Assembly (NCBI RefSeq): GCF_001666835.1
Contig: NZ_LZJF01000003.1
Coordinates: 1-42,490 of the forward strand
Direction of reading: 5' to 3'
DNA length: 42,490 nt
Source of the DNA: Mycobacterium sp. E3251
GTDB lineage: Bacteria > Actinomycetota > Actinomycetes > Mycobacteriales > Mycobacteriaceae
Part shown: piece after piece, positions 25,048 to 32,891 of the stretch
How the letters are laid out: each line of letters begins with the position of its first letter
Numbering within the stretch: the first letter of the stretch is position 1
Notes under the pieces: model-generated
The model's database searches: none
The model's input: the letters and a program-made list of their open reading frames with translations, nothing else
Told to the model about the DNA's origin: nothing
Made by a program: the position numbers and the translations under genes

Positions 25048-26004
25048 ATGGACGATCCGTTTGACGGCGTCCAGGCGATGCTGCGTGAGTTGGACGCGGG
25101 ATTCCCGCCCGTCGAGACGATGACCGCCGAACAGGCCCGCTCCGCGGTCGCCCAGCGACGTCAGCCCGTCGGCAACCTCGACGACGTCCACCGCACCGAG
25201 GACCGGGCGATCCCGGGCCCCGCCGGCACCATCCCCGCGCGGGTCTACTACCCGCACGGCGGGCCGCAGGACGACCGCGCCGCGGTCGTGTTCTGCCACG
25301 GCGGTGGATTCGTCTTGTGCGACATCGAGTCCCACGATGGCTTCTGCCGGGCACTGGCCCGCGGCGCCCAGGCCGTCGTCGTGTCGGTCGGCTACCGCCT
25401 CGCGCCCGAACACCCGGCCCCCGCGGCCGCGCTGGACGCCTTCGCGGCGTTCTGCTGGGTGGTCGACCACGCGGCCGAGCTCGGCATCGACCCGGCGCGG
25501 ACCGCCATCGCCGGTGACAGCGCCGGCGGCAACCTCGCCGCGGTAACCGCCATCCTGTGCCGTGAACGTGCCGTCGCCGGGCCGGCCGCGCAGCTCTTGA
25601 TCTATCCGGTCATCGATCCGTCTTTTGACACCGACAGCTATCGACGCTGCGCCACCGGCTACTTCCTCACCAGCGCCGCCATGCAGTGGTATTGGGGCCA
25701 ATACCTCGGCGCCCAAACGCTTTTGGGCGAGCCGCACCTGGTGGCGCCGGCCCGCGCGGAGTCGCATGCCGACCTGCCGCCCGCGGTGATCGTCACCGCG
25801 GGCCTCGATCCGTTACACAGCGAAGGTTGCGGCTACGCGCGCCGGTTGCGCGATGCGGGGGTGCGCGTGGTGCACCGCGACTTCCCGGACCTGTTCCACG
25901 GCTTCCTGACCATCCCGTCTTTCCCGCCGGCGGCCTCCGCGCGCGACCTGATCTGCGCCGACCTGCGGGAGTTACTCCAGCCCACGCTCTGCGAGTCGAC
26001 ATGA
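25048..26004 (+). CDS. Alpha/beta hydrolase, HSL-type esterase (LipH/NlhH-like)
   Basis: A 318-residue esterase of the hormone-sensitive-lipase group. It has HGGGF (from His84), YRLAPEHPAPAAALD, nucleophile Ser158 in GDSAGGN, the acid in TAGLDPLHSEG and the base in LFHGFL. It lacks a signal peptide, so it acts in the cytosol. ATG 25048 lies 30 bp after the DUF35 stop, and its own stop overlaps the start of the monooxygenase gene (ATGA). Esterase next to a Baeyer-Villiger-type enzyme suggests it hydrolyses the ester or lactone made by that enzyme. LipR beside the MymA monooxygenase is a parallel in M. tuberculosis. Confidence 0.87.
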   Translation: MDDPFDGVQAMLRELDAGFPPVETMTAEQARSAVAQRRQPVGNLDDVHRTEDRAIPGPAGTIPARVYYPHGGPQDDRAAVVFCHGGGFVLCDIESHDGFCRALARGAQAVVVSVGYRLAPEHPAPAAALDAFAAFCWVVDHAAELGIDPARTAIAGDSAGGNLAAVTAILCRERAVAGPAAQLLIYPVIDPSFDTDSYRRCATGYFLTSAAMQWYWGQYLGAQTLLGEPHLVAPARAESHADLPPAVIVTAGLDPLHSEGCGYARRLRDAGVRVVHRDFPDLFHGFLTIPSFPPAASARDLICADLRELLQPTLCEST

Positions 26005-27593
26005 CGCAAGCCGACATGGTGGTCATCGGCGCGGGGTTCGCCGGGCTCTACGCCGTGCACCGGGCCGCGTCGGCGGGCCTGTCGGTGATCGGCCTGGAGG
26101 CGGCGCCCGACGTGGGCGGCACCTGGTACTGGAACCGGTACCCGGGCGCCCGGTGCGACGTCGAAAGTGTCGACTATTCCTACTCGTTCGACGAGGACCT
26201 GCAACAGAGCTGGACGTGGACCGAACGCTTCGCCGCCCAACCGGAGATCCTCGCCTACCTGCGACACGTCGCGGACCGGTTCGATCTGCGTCGCCACTAC
26301 CGATTCGGCGTCGACGTCGTCGGCGCCGCATTCGAGGAAGGCCAGTGGCGGGTCCGCGCCCGGGACGGACAGACCTACACCGCCCAATTCCTCATTTGCG
26401 CGACGGGCTGTCTGTCGGCCGTCAACCGCCCCGACATCCCCGGCGTCGACGATTTCGCGGGCGAGGTGTACTTCACCGCCGCGTGGCCGCGCGACGACCC
26501 AGACCTGCGTGGCAAGCGGGTGGGCCTGATCGGCACGGGATCCTCTGGTATTCAAGCGGTCCCGATCGTCGCCGCGCAGGCGGATCGGCTGGTGGTATTC
26601 CAGCGGTCCGCGAACTACAGCATCCCGATGCCCAACCGCCCCTGGACTCCGCAGGAGCAGCAACGGATCAGGGAGGAATATCCCGAGCGCCGCCGCGCCT
26701 CGGCCTACGCGGCCTCGGGCACCCCGCACGGCACGTACCACAAGAACGCGGTCGACACCGAACCGCAGGAACGCGCCGAGGCGCTGTGGCGCCGCTGGCG
26801 CGAGGGCGGCGTGCTGTTCGCGAAGACGTTTCCCGATCAGAATTCCGACCTCGCCGCGAACCACATCGCCCGGGAGTTCGCCGAGGAGCGCATCCGCGAA
26901 ATCGTCGCGGACCCCGTCGTGGCTACCGACCTCATCCCCGTCGACCACCCGATCGGGACGAAGCGAATCTGCACCGACGGGGGCTACTACGCCGCGTTCA
27001 ACCGCGACAACGTCACGCTGGTGAACCTGCGCCGCGAGCCCATCGAGGCGATCACCGCCGACGGCGTGCGCACCAGCGCGGCGACCTATCCCTGCGATGT
27101 GCTGATCTTCGCCACCGGCTTCGACGCGCTGACCGGCGCGCTGACCCGCATCGACCCGGCGGGGCCCACGGGGGTCCGACTGCGCGACGTCTGGGCCGAC
27201 GGACCCCTGACGTTCCTCGGCCTCATGGTGCCCGGCCTGCCGAACCTGTTCACCATCAGCGGCCCTGGCAGCCCCTCGGTGCTCGCCAACATGGTGCTGC
27301 ACGCCGAGGTGCAGGTCGACTGGGTCATCGGCCTGGTGCTGACGGCCCGCCGCCTCGGCGTGACGGAGGTGGAGCCGCGCCGCGACGCCGCCGAGGCCTG
27401 GACCGACCATGTCGCGCAGGCGGCCGAGGGGACGCTCTTCCCGAAAGCGGCATCGTCGTGGTACCTGGGCGCCAATATCGAAGGCAAGAAACGGATTTTC
27501 ATGCCGTACGCCGGTGGGTTCGGCACCTACCGGCGCCACTGCGAAGATGTGGCGCGTCGCCACTACGCCGGGCTGGTGCTGACCACGCGATGA
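26001..27593 (+). CDS. Baeyer-Villiger-type flavin monooxygenase
   Basis: A 530-residue FAD- and NADPH-dependent monooxygenase of the type I Baeyer-Villiger group, which inserts oxygen next to a ketone. It has two Rossmann motifs, GAGFAG (10-15) and GTGSSG (178-183). The secondary fingerprint GGTWYWNRYPGARCD (39-53) is intact. The main fingerprint FxGxxxHxxxWP reads FAGEVYFTAAWP (152-163), with Phe158 in place of His. The C-terminal FATGFDALTGAL is also typical. Flanking overlaps of 4 bp tie it to the esterase and the CoA ligase. Activity may be altered by the His change; an N- or S-oxygenase is the alternative. Confidence 0.85.
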   Translation: MTQADMVVIGAGFAGLYAVHRAASAGLSVIGLEAAPDVGGTWYWNRYPGARCDVESVDYSYSFDEDLQQSWTWTERFAAQPEILAYLRHVADRFDLRRHYRFGVDVVGAAFEEGQWRVRARDGQTYTAQFLICATGCLSAVNRPDIPGVDDFAGEVYFTAAWPRDDPDLRGKRVGLIGTGSSGIQAVPIVAAQADRLVVFQRSANYSIPMPNRPWTPQEQQRIREEYPERRRASAYAASGTPHGTYHKNAVDTEPQERAEALWRRWREGGVLFAKTFPDQNSDLAANHIAREFAEERIREIVADPVVATDLIPVDHPIGTKRICTDGGYYAAFNRDNVTLVNLRREPIEAITADGVRTSAATYPCDVLIFATGFDALTGALTRIDPAGPTGVRLRDVWADGPLTFLGLMVPGLPNLFTISGPGSPSVLANMVLHAEVQVDWVIGLVLTARRLGVTEVEPRRDAAEAWTDHVAQAAEGTLFPKAASSWYLGANIEGKKRIFMPYAGGFGTYRRHCEDVARRHYAGLVLTTR

Positions 27594-29179
27594 TCGAGAC
27601 CGTTCAGCAGCTGCTGCGGCAACGTCGCGACGACGACACCCCGGCCGTCGCCGCCGGCGAGCGCACCTGGACGTGGCGCGACCACCTCGCCGAGGCCGAG
27701 GCGGAGGCCGCCGCGCTGATCGGGATCGCCGACCCGGCGCGTCCACTGCACGTCGGTGCCCTGCTGCCCAATTCCCCGGCGATGCTGCGCGCCATGGCCG
27801 CCGCCGCGCTGGGCGGCTATGTGCTGTGCGGGATCAACACCACGCGGCGCGGGGCCGGGCTGCTCGCCGACATCCGGCGCTCCGACTGCCAACTGTTACT
27901 CATCGACCCGGAACACCGCGAACTGCTGGATGGCCTGGACCTCAACGGGATTCAGGTGCTGGACGTGACGGGCCGGCGCTACGCCGAACTGGTGGCCGTC
28001 GCGCCGCCCCTGGTTCCGCACCGCGAGGTCACCGGCGGGGACACCTTCATGATGATCTTCACCTCGGGGACCAGTGGTGATCCGAAGGTCGTCCGGCTCG
28101 CGCACGCGATGGCGGTCATGTGCGGTGCCAGCCTGATCTTCCAGTACGACATAACCGCCGACGACGTCTGCTACCTGTCGATGCCGCTCTTTCACTCCAA
28201 CGGCATCGCCGCCGGGTGGGCGGTCGCGATCGGTGCGGGCGCCACCATGGTCCCGGCCCGGTTCTCGCCGTCACGCTTTCTCGACGACGTGCGCCGCCAC
28301 CGCGTGACCTACCTCAACTACGTCGGCAAGCCCCTCGCGTTGATCCTGTCCACCCCAGAGCGGCCGGACGATGCCGACAACACGCTGCGCGTGGCGTTCG
28401 GCAACGAGGCGACGGACCGCGACATCGCCGAATTCGCAAGGCGTTTCGGTTGCCGGGTGGTGGACAGCTTCGGTTCCAGCGAGTTCGCGGTCATCGTCGT
28501 CCGCGAGGACGGCACCCCGCCCGGATCGATCGGCAAACCGTATGCGGGAGTAAGCATCTACAACCCGACGACGTTGCGGGAGTGCGCGGTCGCGGAATTC
28601 GACGAGCACGGGGCGCTGACGAACTTCGACGACGCGGTCGGCGAGCTCGTCAACACCCAGGGCGCCGGCCCGTTCGTCGGCTACTACAACGACCCGGCCG
28701 CCACCGCTCAGCGGATGCGGCACGGCATGTACTGGTCGGGCGACCTGGCCTACCGCGACGCCGAGGGCTGGATCTACCTGGCCGGCCGCACCGCCGATTG
28801 GATGCGGGTGGACGGCGAGAACCTCGCGTCGGGGCCGATCGAGCGGATACTGGAACGCCTGCCGGAGGTGAGCCAGGTCGCGGTCTACGCGGTGCCCGAC
28901 GAACGGGTGGGTGACCAGGTGATGGCCGCGCTGGTGCTGCGCGGCGAGGCACGGTTGGAGCCCGACGCCTTCGCCAGCTTCCTCGCCGCGCAACCAGACC
29001 TGTCGCCCAAGGCCTGGCCGCGGTACGTGCGCATCAACGCCGAGCTGCCGACGACGGCGACGAACAAGATCCTCAAGCGCGCACTGGCGGCCGCGGGCAT
29101 CAGCGCCGAGGGTGGCGTGTTGTGGGCGCGCCCGGCGCGGGGGACGGCCTACCGTCAGCTGACGGCTTCGTCGGCCTGA
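27590..29179 (+). CDS. Acyl-CoA synthetase (FadD17-like)
   Basis: A 529-residue AMP-forming acyl-CoA ligase of the ANL superfamily that activates a carboxylic acid with ATP and CoA. It has the P-loop FTSGTSGDPK near residue 157, the adenine-binding DSFGSSEFAV, YWSGDLAYRDAEGW and the C-terminal TNKILKRAL with the catalytic Lys. Its overall look recalls FadD17, which sits beside FadE26-FadE27 in M. tuberculosis. The ATG overlaps the monooxygenase stop. It is the last gene of the operon and overlaps the convergent membrane-protein gene by 25 bp. Expected substrate: the acid released by the esterase. Confidence 0.86.
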   Translation: MIETVQQLLRQRRDDDTPAVAAGERTWTWRDHLAEAEAEAAALIGIADPARPLHVGALLPNSPAMLRAMAAAALGGYVLCGINTTRRGAGLLADIRRSDCQLLLIDPEHRELLDGLDLNGIQVLDVTGRRYAELVAVAPPLVPHREVTGGDTFMMIFTSGTSGDPKVVRLAHAMAVMCGASLIFQYDITADDVCYLSMPLFHSNGIAAGWAVAIGAGATMVPARFSPSRFLDDVRRHRVTYLNYVGKPLALILSTPERPDDADNTLRVAFGNEATDRDIAEFARRFGCRVVDSFGSSEFAVIVVREDGTPPGSIGKPYAGVSIYNPTTLRECAVAEFDEHGALTNFDDAVGELVNTQGAGPFVGYYNDPAATAQRMRHGMYWSGDLAYRDAEGWIYLAGRTADWMRVDGENLASGPIERILERLPEVSQVAVYAVPDERVGDQVMAALVLRGEARLEPDAFASFLAAQPDLSPKAWPRYVRINAELPTTATNKILKRALAAAGISAEGGVLWARPARGTAYRQLTASSA

Positions 29180-30030
29180 GCCGATTCGGGAACCTCCTGC
29201 GGCGCTTCCCCGAACCGCGCCAGCACGAGAGTCGCCGACACGGCCACCGCGAAGCCCGCGATGACCAGCCAGCCGAGCCCGTCGCGCGCGCTGTCGCCCA
29301 GCCACACCGCCCCGACGAACGCGGGCGCGATGGTTTCGCCGACGACCATCCCGGCGACCGCGGTGGTCACGGACCCGCGGTGCAGGGCGGAGGTGAGCAG
29401 CAGGAAACCGGCCGCCCCGCCCGCGGCCGCCGCGTAGAGCGCCGGATTGGTGTAGAAGGCGCGTTTGGTCGGATCGATGACGTCGATCAACCGCACGCCG
29501 ACCTCAATGACCCCGAAGCCGGTCCCGGCCGCCAGCCCCAGCGACAGCGCGCGCGGGCGGTCCGGCAGCCGGCCCGTCACCGCGCCGGCGATGAATATCG
29601 CGGCCACCACGCCCAGCAGGGCCCACCCGAGACCGGCCGGGGCATGCCGAAAGTGCCCGGGCCCGGCCGCGAGTGCGAGCACGACGAGGCTCGCACAGAC
29701 CACGCCCACCGCGGTCCATTCGGACGGAGACAGCCGCGCCGACAGCAGCCAGGCGGATGCGATCCCGGTGACGGCGATCGAGGCGGCCAACGCCGCGGCG
29801 ACCACGTAGATCGGCACCAGGCGCAACGCCGCCACTTGCAGGAGGAAGCCGACGCCGTCCAGGCCGACGCCGACGAGGTATCGCCACTGCCGGGCGGCGC
29901 GCATCAACAGCACGGTATCGACGCCCGAGCCGCTGCCGGCTTCCACCGATCGCGTCGCCGCCGCCTGCAACACCGATGCGGTGCCGTAACAGACCGAGCA
30001 ACCCAACGCCAGGAGGAAGCCGATCAGCAC
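29155..30030 (-). CDS. EamA/DMT-like integral membrane protein
   Basis: A 291-residue membrane protein with about nine to ten hydrophobic helices, organised as two similar halves as in EamA/drug-metabolite transporters. Clear helices include LIGFLLALGCSVCYGTASVL, YVVAAALAASIAVTGIASAWLL and GLGWLVIAGFAVAVSATLVL. The cytosolic tail is acidic (EAPQEVPESAQADEAVS). It starts at GTG 30030. Such proteins export metabolites or serve as uncharacterised membrane proteins in mycobacteria; the cargo is unknown. Its 3' end lies inside the end of the acyl-CoA synthetase gene. Confidence 0.8.
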   Translation of the reverse strand: MLIGFLLALGCSVCYGTASVLQAAATRSVEAGSGSGVDTVLLMRAARQWRYLVGVGLDGVGFLLQVAALRLVPIYVVAAALAASIAVTGIASAWLLSARLSPSEWTAVGVVCASLVVLALAAGPGHFRHAPAGLGWALLGVVAAIFIAGAVTGRLPDRPRALSLGLAAGTGFGVIEVGVRLIDVIDPTKRAFYTNPALYAAAAGGAAGFLLLTSALHRGSVTTAVAGMVVGETIAPAFVGAVWLGDSARDGLGWLVIAGFAVAVSATLVLARFGEAPQEVPESAQADEAVS

Positions 30031-30251
30031 ACCTCGAACAATAGGCGTCGGCGAAGAGCGGTGCTGCCGAGCGGCTGGCTGAGAATTCTCTGAACAAATG
30101 TTTGGGCGGCGTGCGGTCCGGGCACGTCACACGTACGCATGGCGTCAGCTCCGGATATCCCGCGATCGGTGATAGTGAACAGCCGTGCGTTCTATCTATG
30201 GCCATTGAATGTCTGTCGAACAATGCACTACAAGGCAATTCGAAGCAGATG

Positions 30252-30286
30252 TTTAAAGTGAGTGTACAACTGTGTACTCTGACGGC
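30252..30286 (+). promoter_or_regulatory. Leaderless promoter with operator, desaturase operon
   Basis: A -10 hexamer TACTCT (30275-30280) lies six bases before ATG 30287, so the mRNA should start at the ATG; a weak -35 TTTAAA (30252-30257) is 17 bases upstream. Between and over them lies the inverted repeat AGTGTACA-actg-TGTACTCT (30261-30280), 7 of 8 pairs matching. A repressor bound there would block polymerase. The size and spacing suit a TetR-type dimer, which is how other bacterial desaturase genes are controlled. Confidence 0.55.
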
Positions 30287-31384
30287 ATGGCTGAACGAGG
30301 CGCCCAGCCCCAGGTTCCGCGGGGACGACGGTTGTTCCTGCGGGCGGTGCGGCGCTTGTTCAGCCCGCTTCAGCCCGACGACTACCTCGAGATGATCAAC
30401 CCGCTGTGGACCACCAAGGAACTGCGCGGGAAGGTCGAAGCCATCGAGCAGCAGGGCTCGGAAGCGGCAAGCGTTCTGATCCGCCCGGGATACGAATGGC
30501 CGGGCCACAAGCCCGGTCAGTACGTGCGGCTCGGCGTGGTCATCGACGGTGTCTACCACTGGCGCGCGTACTCGCTGACTTCGGATCCCGTGCCCAAAGA
30601 CGGCCTTATCAGTGTCACGCCCAAGCGGGTCGACGGCGGCGCCGTGTCGCCGTATCTGGTGCACAAGATTCAGCCCGGCGACCTGGTGCGGCTCGGCGAG
30701 ATCGAGGGTGTTTTCACGCTGCCGGAGCCCGTGCCGGACAAGATGCTGTTCATCAGCGCCGGCAGCGGCATCACGCCGATCATCAGCATGCTGCGCAGCC
30801 TCGATAGCCGCAACGAGATGGGCGACGTGGTGGTCATTCACTCCGCGCGCACTCGTGAGCAGACCATGTTCCTCGAGGCGCTCGAAGAGCTCGCCGGCCG
30901 CCACGACGGGATGCGGCTGGACCTGCGCCTCACCTCCGAACAGGGGCGACTGACCCCCGAGGACCTCGACGACCTGTGCCCCGACTGGCGCGAGCGCGAG
31001 GCGTTCTGTTCGGGTCCCGGCGAGATGCTCGACGCCCTGATCGAGCACTGGGAAGAGAACGGGGATCGCGAACGCCTGCACTTCGAGCGGTTCCAACCGA
31101 AGATCGGCGGCGACGCCAACGCCGGCGAGGGCGGCACGGTCTGCTTCCTCGACAGCGACAAGGAAGTCGAATGTGACGGCGGCACATCGATTCTCGAGGC
31201 GGGGGAGAAGGCCGGCCTCAACCTCGCGTTCGGTTGCCGGATCGGCATCTGCCACACCTGCGTCGGCACGCTGAAGTCGGGCAAGCTGCGCGACCTGCGC
31301 TCGGGCGACGTGATCGAACCGACCGAACAGGACGTCCGGATCTGCATCAATACCGCCGAGGGCGACGTCGAACTCGAACTCTGA
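30287..31384 (+). CDS. NADPH-ferredoxin-type oxidoreductase, Rv3230c-like desaturase partner
   Basis: A 365-residue electron-transfer flavoprotein like Rv3230c, which passes electrons from NADPH to the stearoyl-CoA delta-9 desaturase DesA3. The FAD domain has RAYSLTSDP, the NAD(P) domain AGSGITPIISML, and the C-terminal plant-type [2Fe-2S] domain has CRIGICHTC with a further Cys in VRICINTAEGD. ATG 30287 is preceded by a -10 element and no ribosome-binding site, so a leaderless start is likely; GTG 30272 is inside the operator. The desaturase gene follows after 16 bp, as the pair occurs in M. tuberculosis. Confidence 0.88.
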   Translation: MAERGAQPQVPRGRRLFLRAVRRLFSPLQPDDYLEMINPLWTTKELRGKVEAIEQQGSEAASVLIRPGYEWPGHKPGQYVRLGVVIDGVYHWRAYSLTSDPVPKDGLISVTPKRVDGGAVSPYLVHKIQPGDLVRLGEIEGVFTLPEPVPDKMLFISAGSGITPIISMLRSLDSRNEMGDVVVIHSARTREQTMFLEALEELAGRHDGMRLDLRLTSEQGRLTPEDLDDLCPDWREREAFCSGPGEMLDALIEHWEENGDRERLHFERFQPKIGGDANAGEGGTVCFLDSDKEVECDGGTSILEAGEKAGLNLAFGCRIGICHTCVGTLKSGKLRDLRSGDVIEPTEQDVRICINTAEGDVELEL

Positions 31385-31400
31385 TCGAAAGGAGCGGCTC

Positions 31401-32807
31401 GTGACAACTGCCGTGCAGAAGGCCGGGGAGAGCCCGCTGTCCCGACTGGGGGAACAAGAACTCGAAAAGCTCGCGAAGGAATTCGACGCGATCCACGACG
31501 ACGTGTTCGCCGATCTCGGCGACCGCGACCGGCGTTACATCAAGAACGTCATCTCGGCACAACGTCAGATCGTCGTGGCCGGCCGGGTGCTGTTGCTGGC
31601 TTCACGCTCGAAGACCGCGTGGTTGCTGGGCACCGCCTGTCTCTCCATGGCCAAGATCTTGGAGAACATGGAGATCGGTCACAACGTGATGCACGGGCAG
31701 TGGGATTGGATGAACGATCCCGACATCCACTCCTCGGTGTGGGACTGGGACACGGCGTCGACCGCCGAGTCGTGGAAGCACTCCCACAACTACATCCACC
31801 ACACCTTCACGAACATCCTAGGCAAGGACAAGGATCTCGGCTACGAGATCATGCGCATCGACCCCAACCAGAAGTGGGCCCCGCGGTACCTGGGCCAACC
31901 GATCTACAACCTGCTGCTGACGCTGCTGTTCGAGTGGGGCGTCGCCGTCCACGACATGGACATCGACGCGATACGCAAACGCGAGAAGCCGTGGTCGGAG
32001 GTGCGCAAGGACCTCAGAGGCATCGGCGTCAAAGCGCGTGCCCAGATCTACAAGGATTACCTCGGGTGGCCGGCCATCAGCGCCGGGGCCTTCGCACTCA
32101 CCCAACTGGCGCTGCGCGGACGGCTCGAACAGCCGGCGCAATCCCGCGTCGCCAAGCGGCTCCGCAGGGTGTCCAGCGGCCGCCGCGTCGGCGCCGCGGC
32201 GAAGTTCCTCGACAAAGTCGCGCCCGGCGTCGAAAGCACCTACCTGCGCACCCTGACCGCCGACGCGCTGGCCAACGTCATCCGCAATGTGTGGGCGCAC
32301 GCGATCATCTTCTGCGGCCACTTCCCCGATCAGACGTACACGTTCACGCAGGAAGAGGTCGAGAACGAAAGCCGCGGCGGTTGGTATGTACGCCAATTGC
32401 TCGGCGCCGCGAACATCGATGGCAGCCCGCTGTTCCACATCATCAGCGGCAATCTCGGTTATCAGGTCGAGCACCACCTCTACCCGGACATGCCGAGCAG
32501 TCGGTACTCGGAGATCGCCCCGCAGGTCAAGGAGATCTGCGAGCGCTACGAGTTGCCGTACAACTCCGGCCGGTTCGGCAAGCAGTGGGCAATGGTGCAC
32601 CGCAGCATATTCCGGCTCGCCTTCCCGGGCGGTAAGCCCCGGCCGAAGCCGGGCCCGTACCACGGCAACGTGCACCGGCCCGACCCCGAGCGGCCCAGCG
32701 AAGGCACCCGGTTCCGCGACCGTGTCCCGGCCGAACACCCGGCCGCGGGCCCCGAACACGACTCCAGCGGCGTCGAGGTGCAGCCGCCACCCCGCGGCAA
32801 GGACTGA
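31401..32807 (+). CDS. desA3: Acyl-CoA fatty acid desaturase (DesA3-like)
   Basis: A 468-residue membrane-bound di-iron desaturase like DesA3, which makes oleoyl-CoA from stearoyl-CoA. The three histidine boxes are present: HNVMH (94-98), HSHNYIHH (127-134) and QVEHHLYP near 355. Additional His residues occur at CGHFPDQ. Membrane helices lie near 55-90 and 160-185. The C-terminal ~60 residues are a Pro-rich hydrophilic tail. It starts at GTG 31401 with AAAGGAG nine bases upstream. The upstream reductase is its expected electron donor. Product position (delta-9) is taken from the homologue. Confidence 0.9.
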   Translation: MTTAVQKAGESPLSRLGEQELEKLAKEFDAIHDDVFADLGDRDRRYIKNVISAQRQIVVAGRVLLLASRSKTAWLLGTACLSMAKILENMEIGHNVMHGQWDWMNDPDIHSSVWDWDTASTAESWKHSHNYIHHTFTNILGKDKDLGYEIMRIDPNQKWAPRYLGQPIYNLLLTLLFEWGVAVHDMDIDAIRKREKPWSEVRKDLRGIGVKARAQIYKDYLGWPAISAGAFALTQLALRGRLEQPAQSRVAKRLRRVSSGRRVGAAAKFLDKVAPGVESTYLRTLTADALANVIRNVWAHAIIFCGHFPDQTYTFTQEEVENESRGGWYVRQLLGAANIDGSPLFHIISGNLGYQVEHHLYPDMPSSRYSEIAPQVKEICERYELPYNSGRFGKQWAMVHRSIFRLAFPGGKPRPKPGPYHGNVHRPDPERPSEGTRFRDRVPAEHPAAGPEHDSSGVEVQPPPRGKD

Positions 32808-32891
32808 CGCGCGGCGCCGGGTGTAGGGCCCGCGCTCGGCGCTGATCCGCGATATGAACCAGTTCCGTCGGCCGATCGTGGATGATCATCG

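Noticed and set aside
26153..29179. 1008-residue plus-strand frame as a fused protein
   Set aside because: Its first ~480 residues are an out-of-frame, Arg-rich reading of the monooxygenase gene; the acyl-CoA synthetase begins at ATG 27590.
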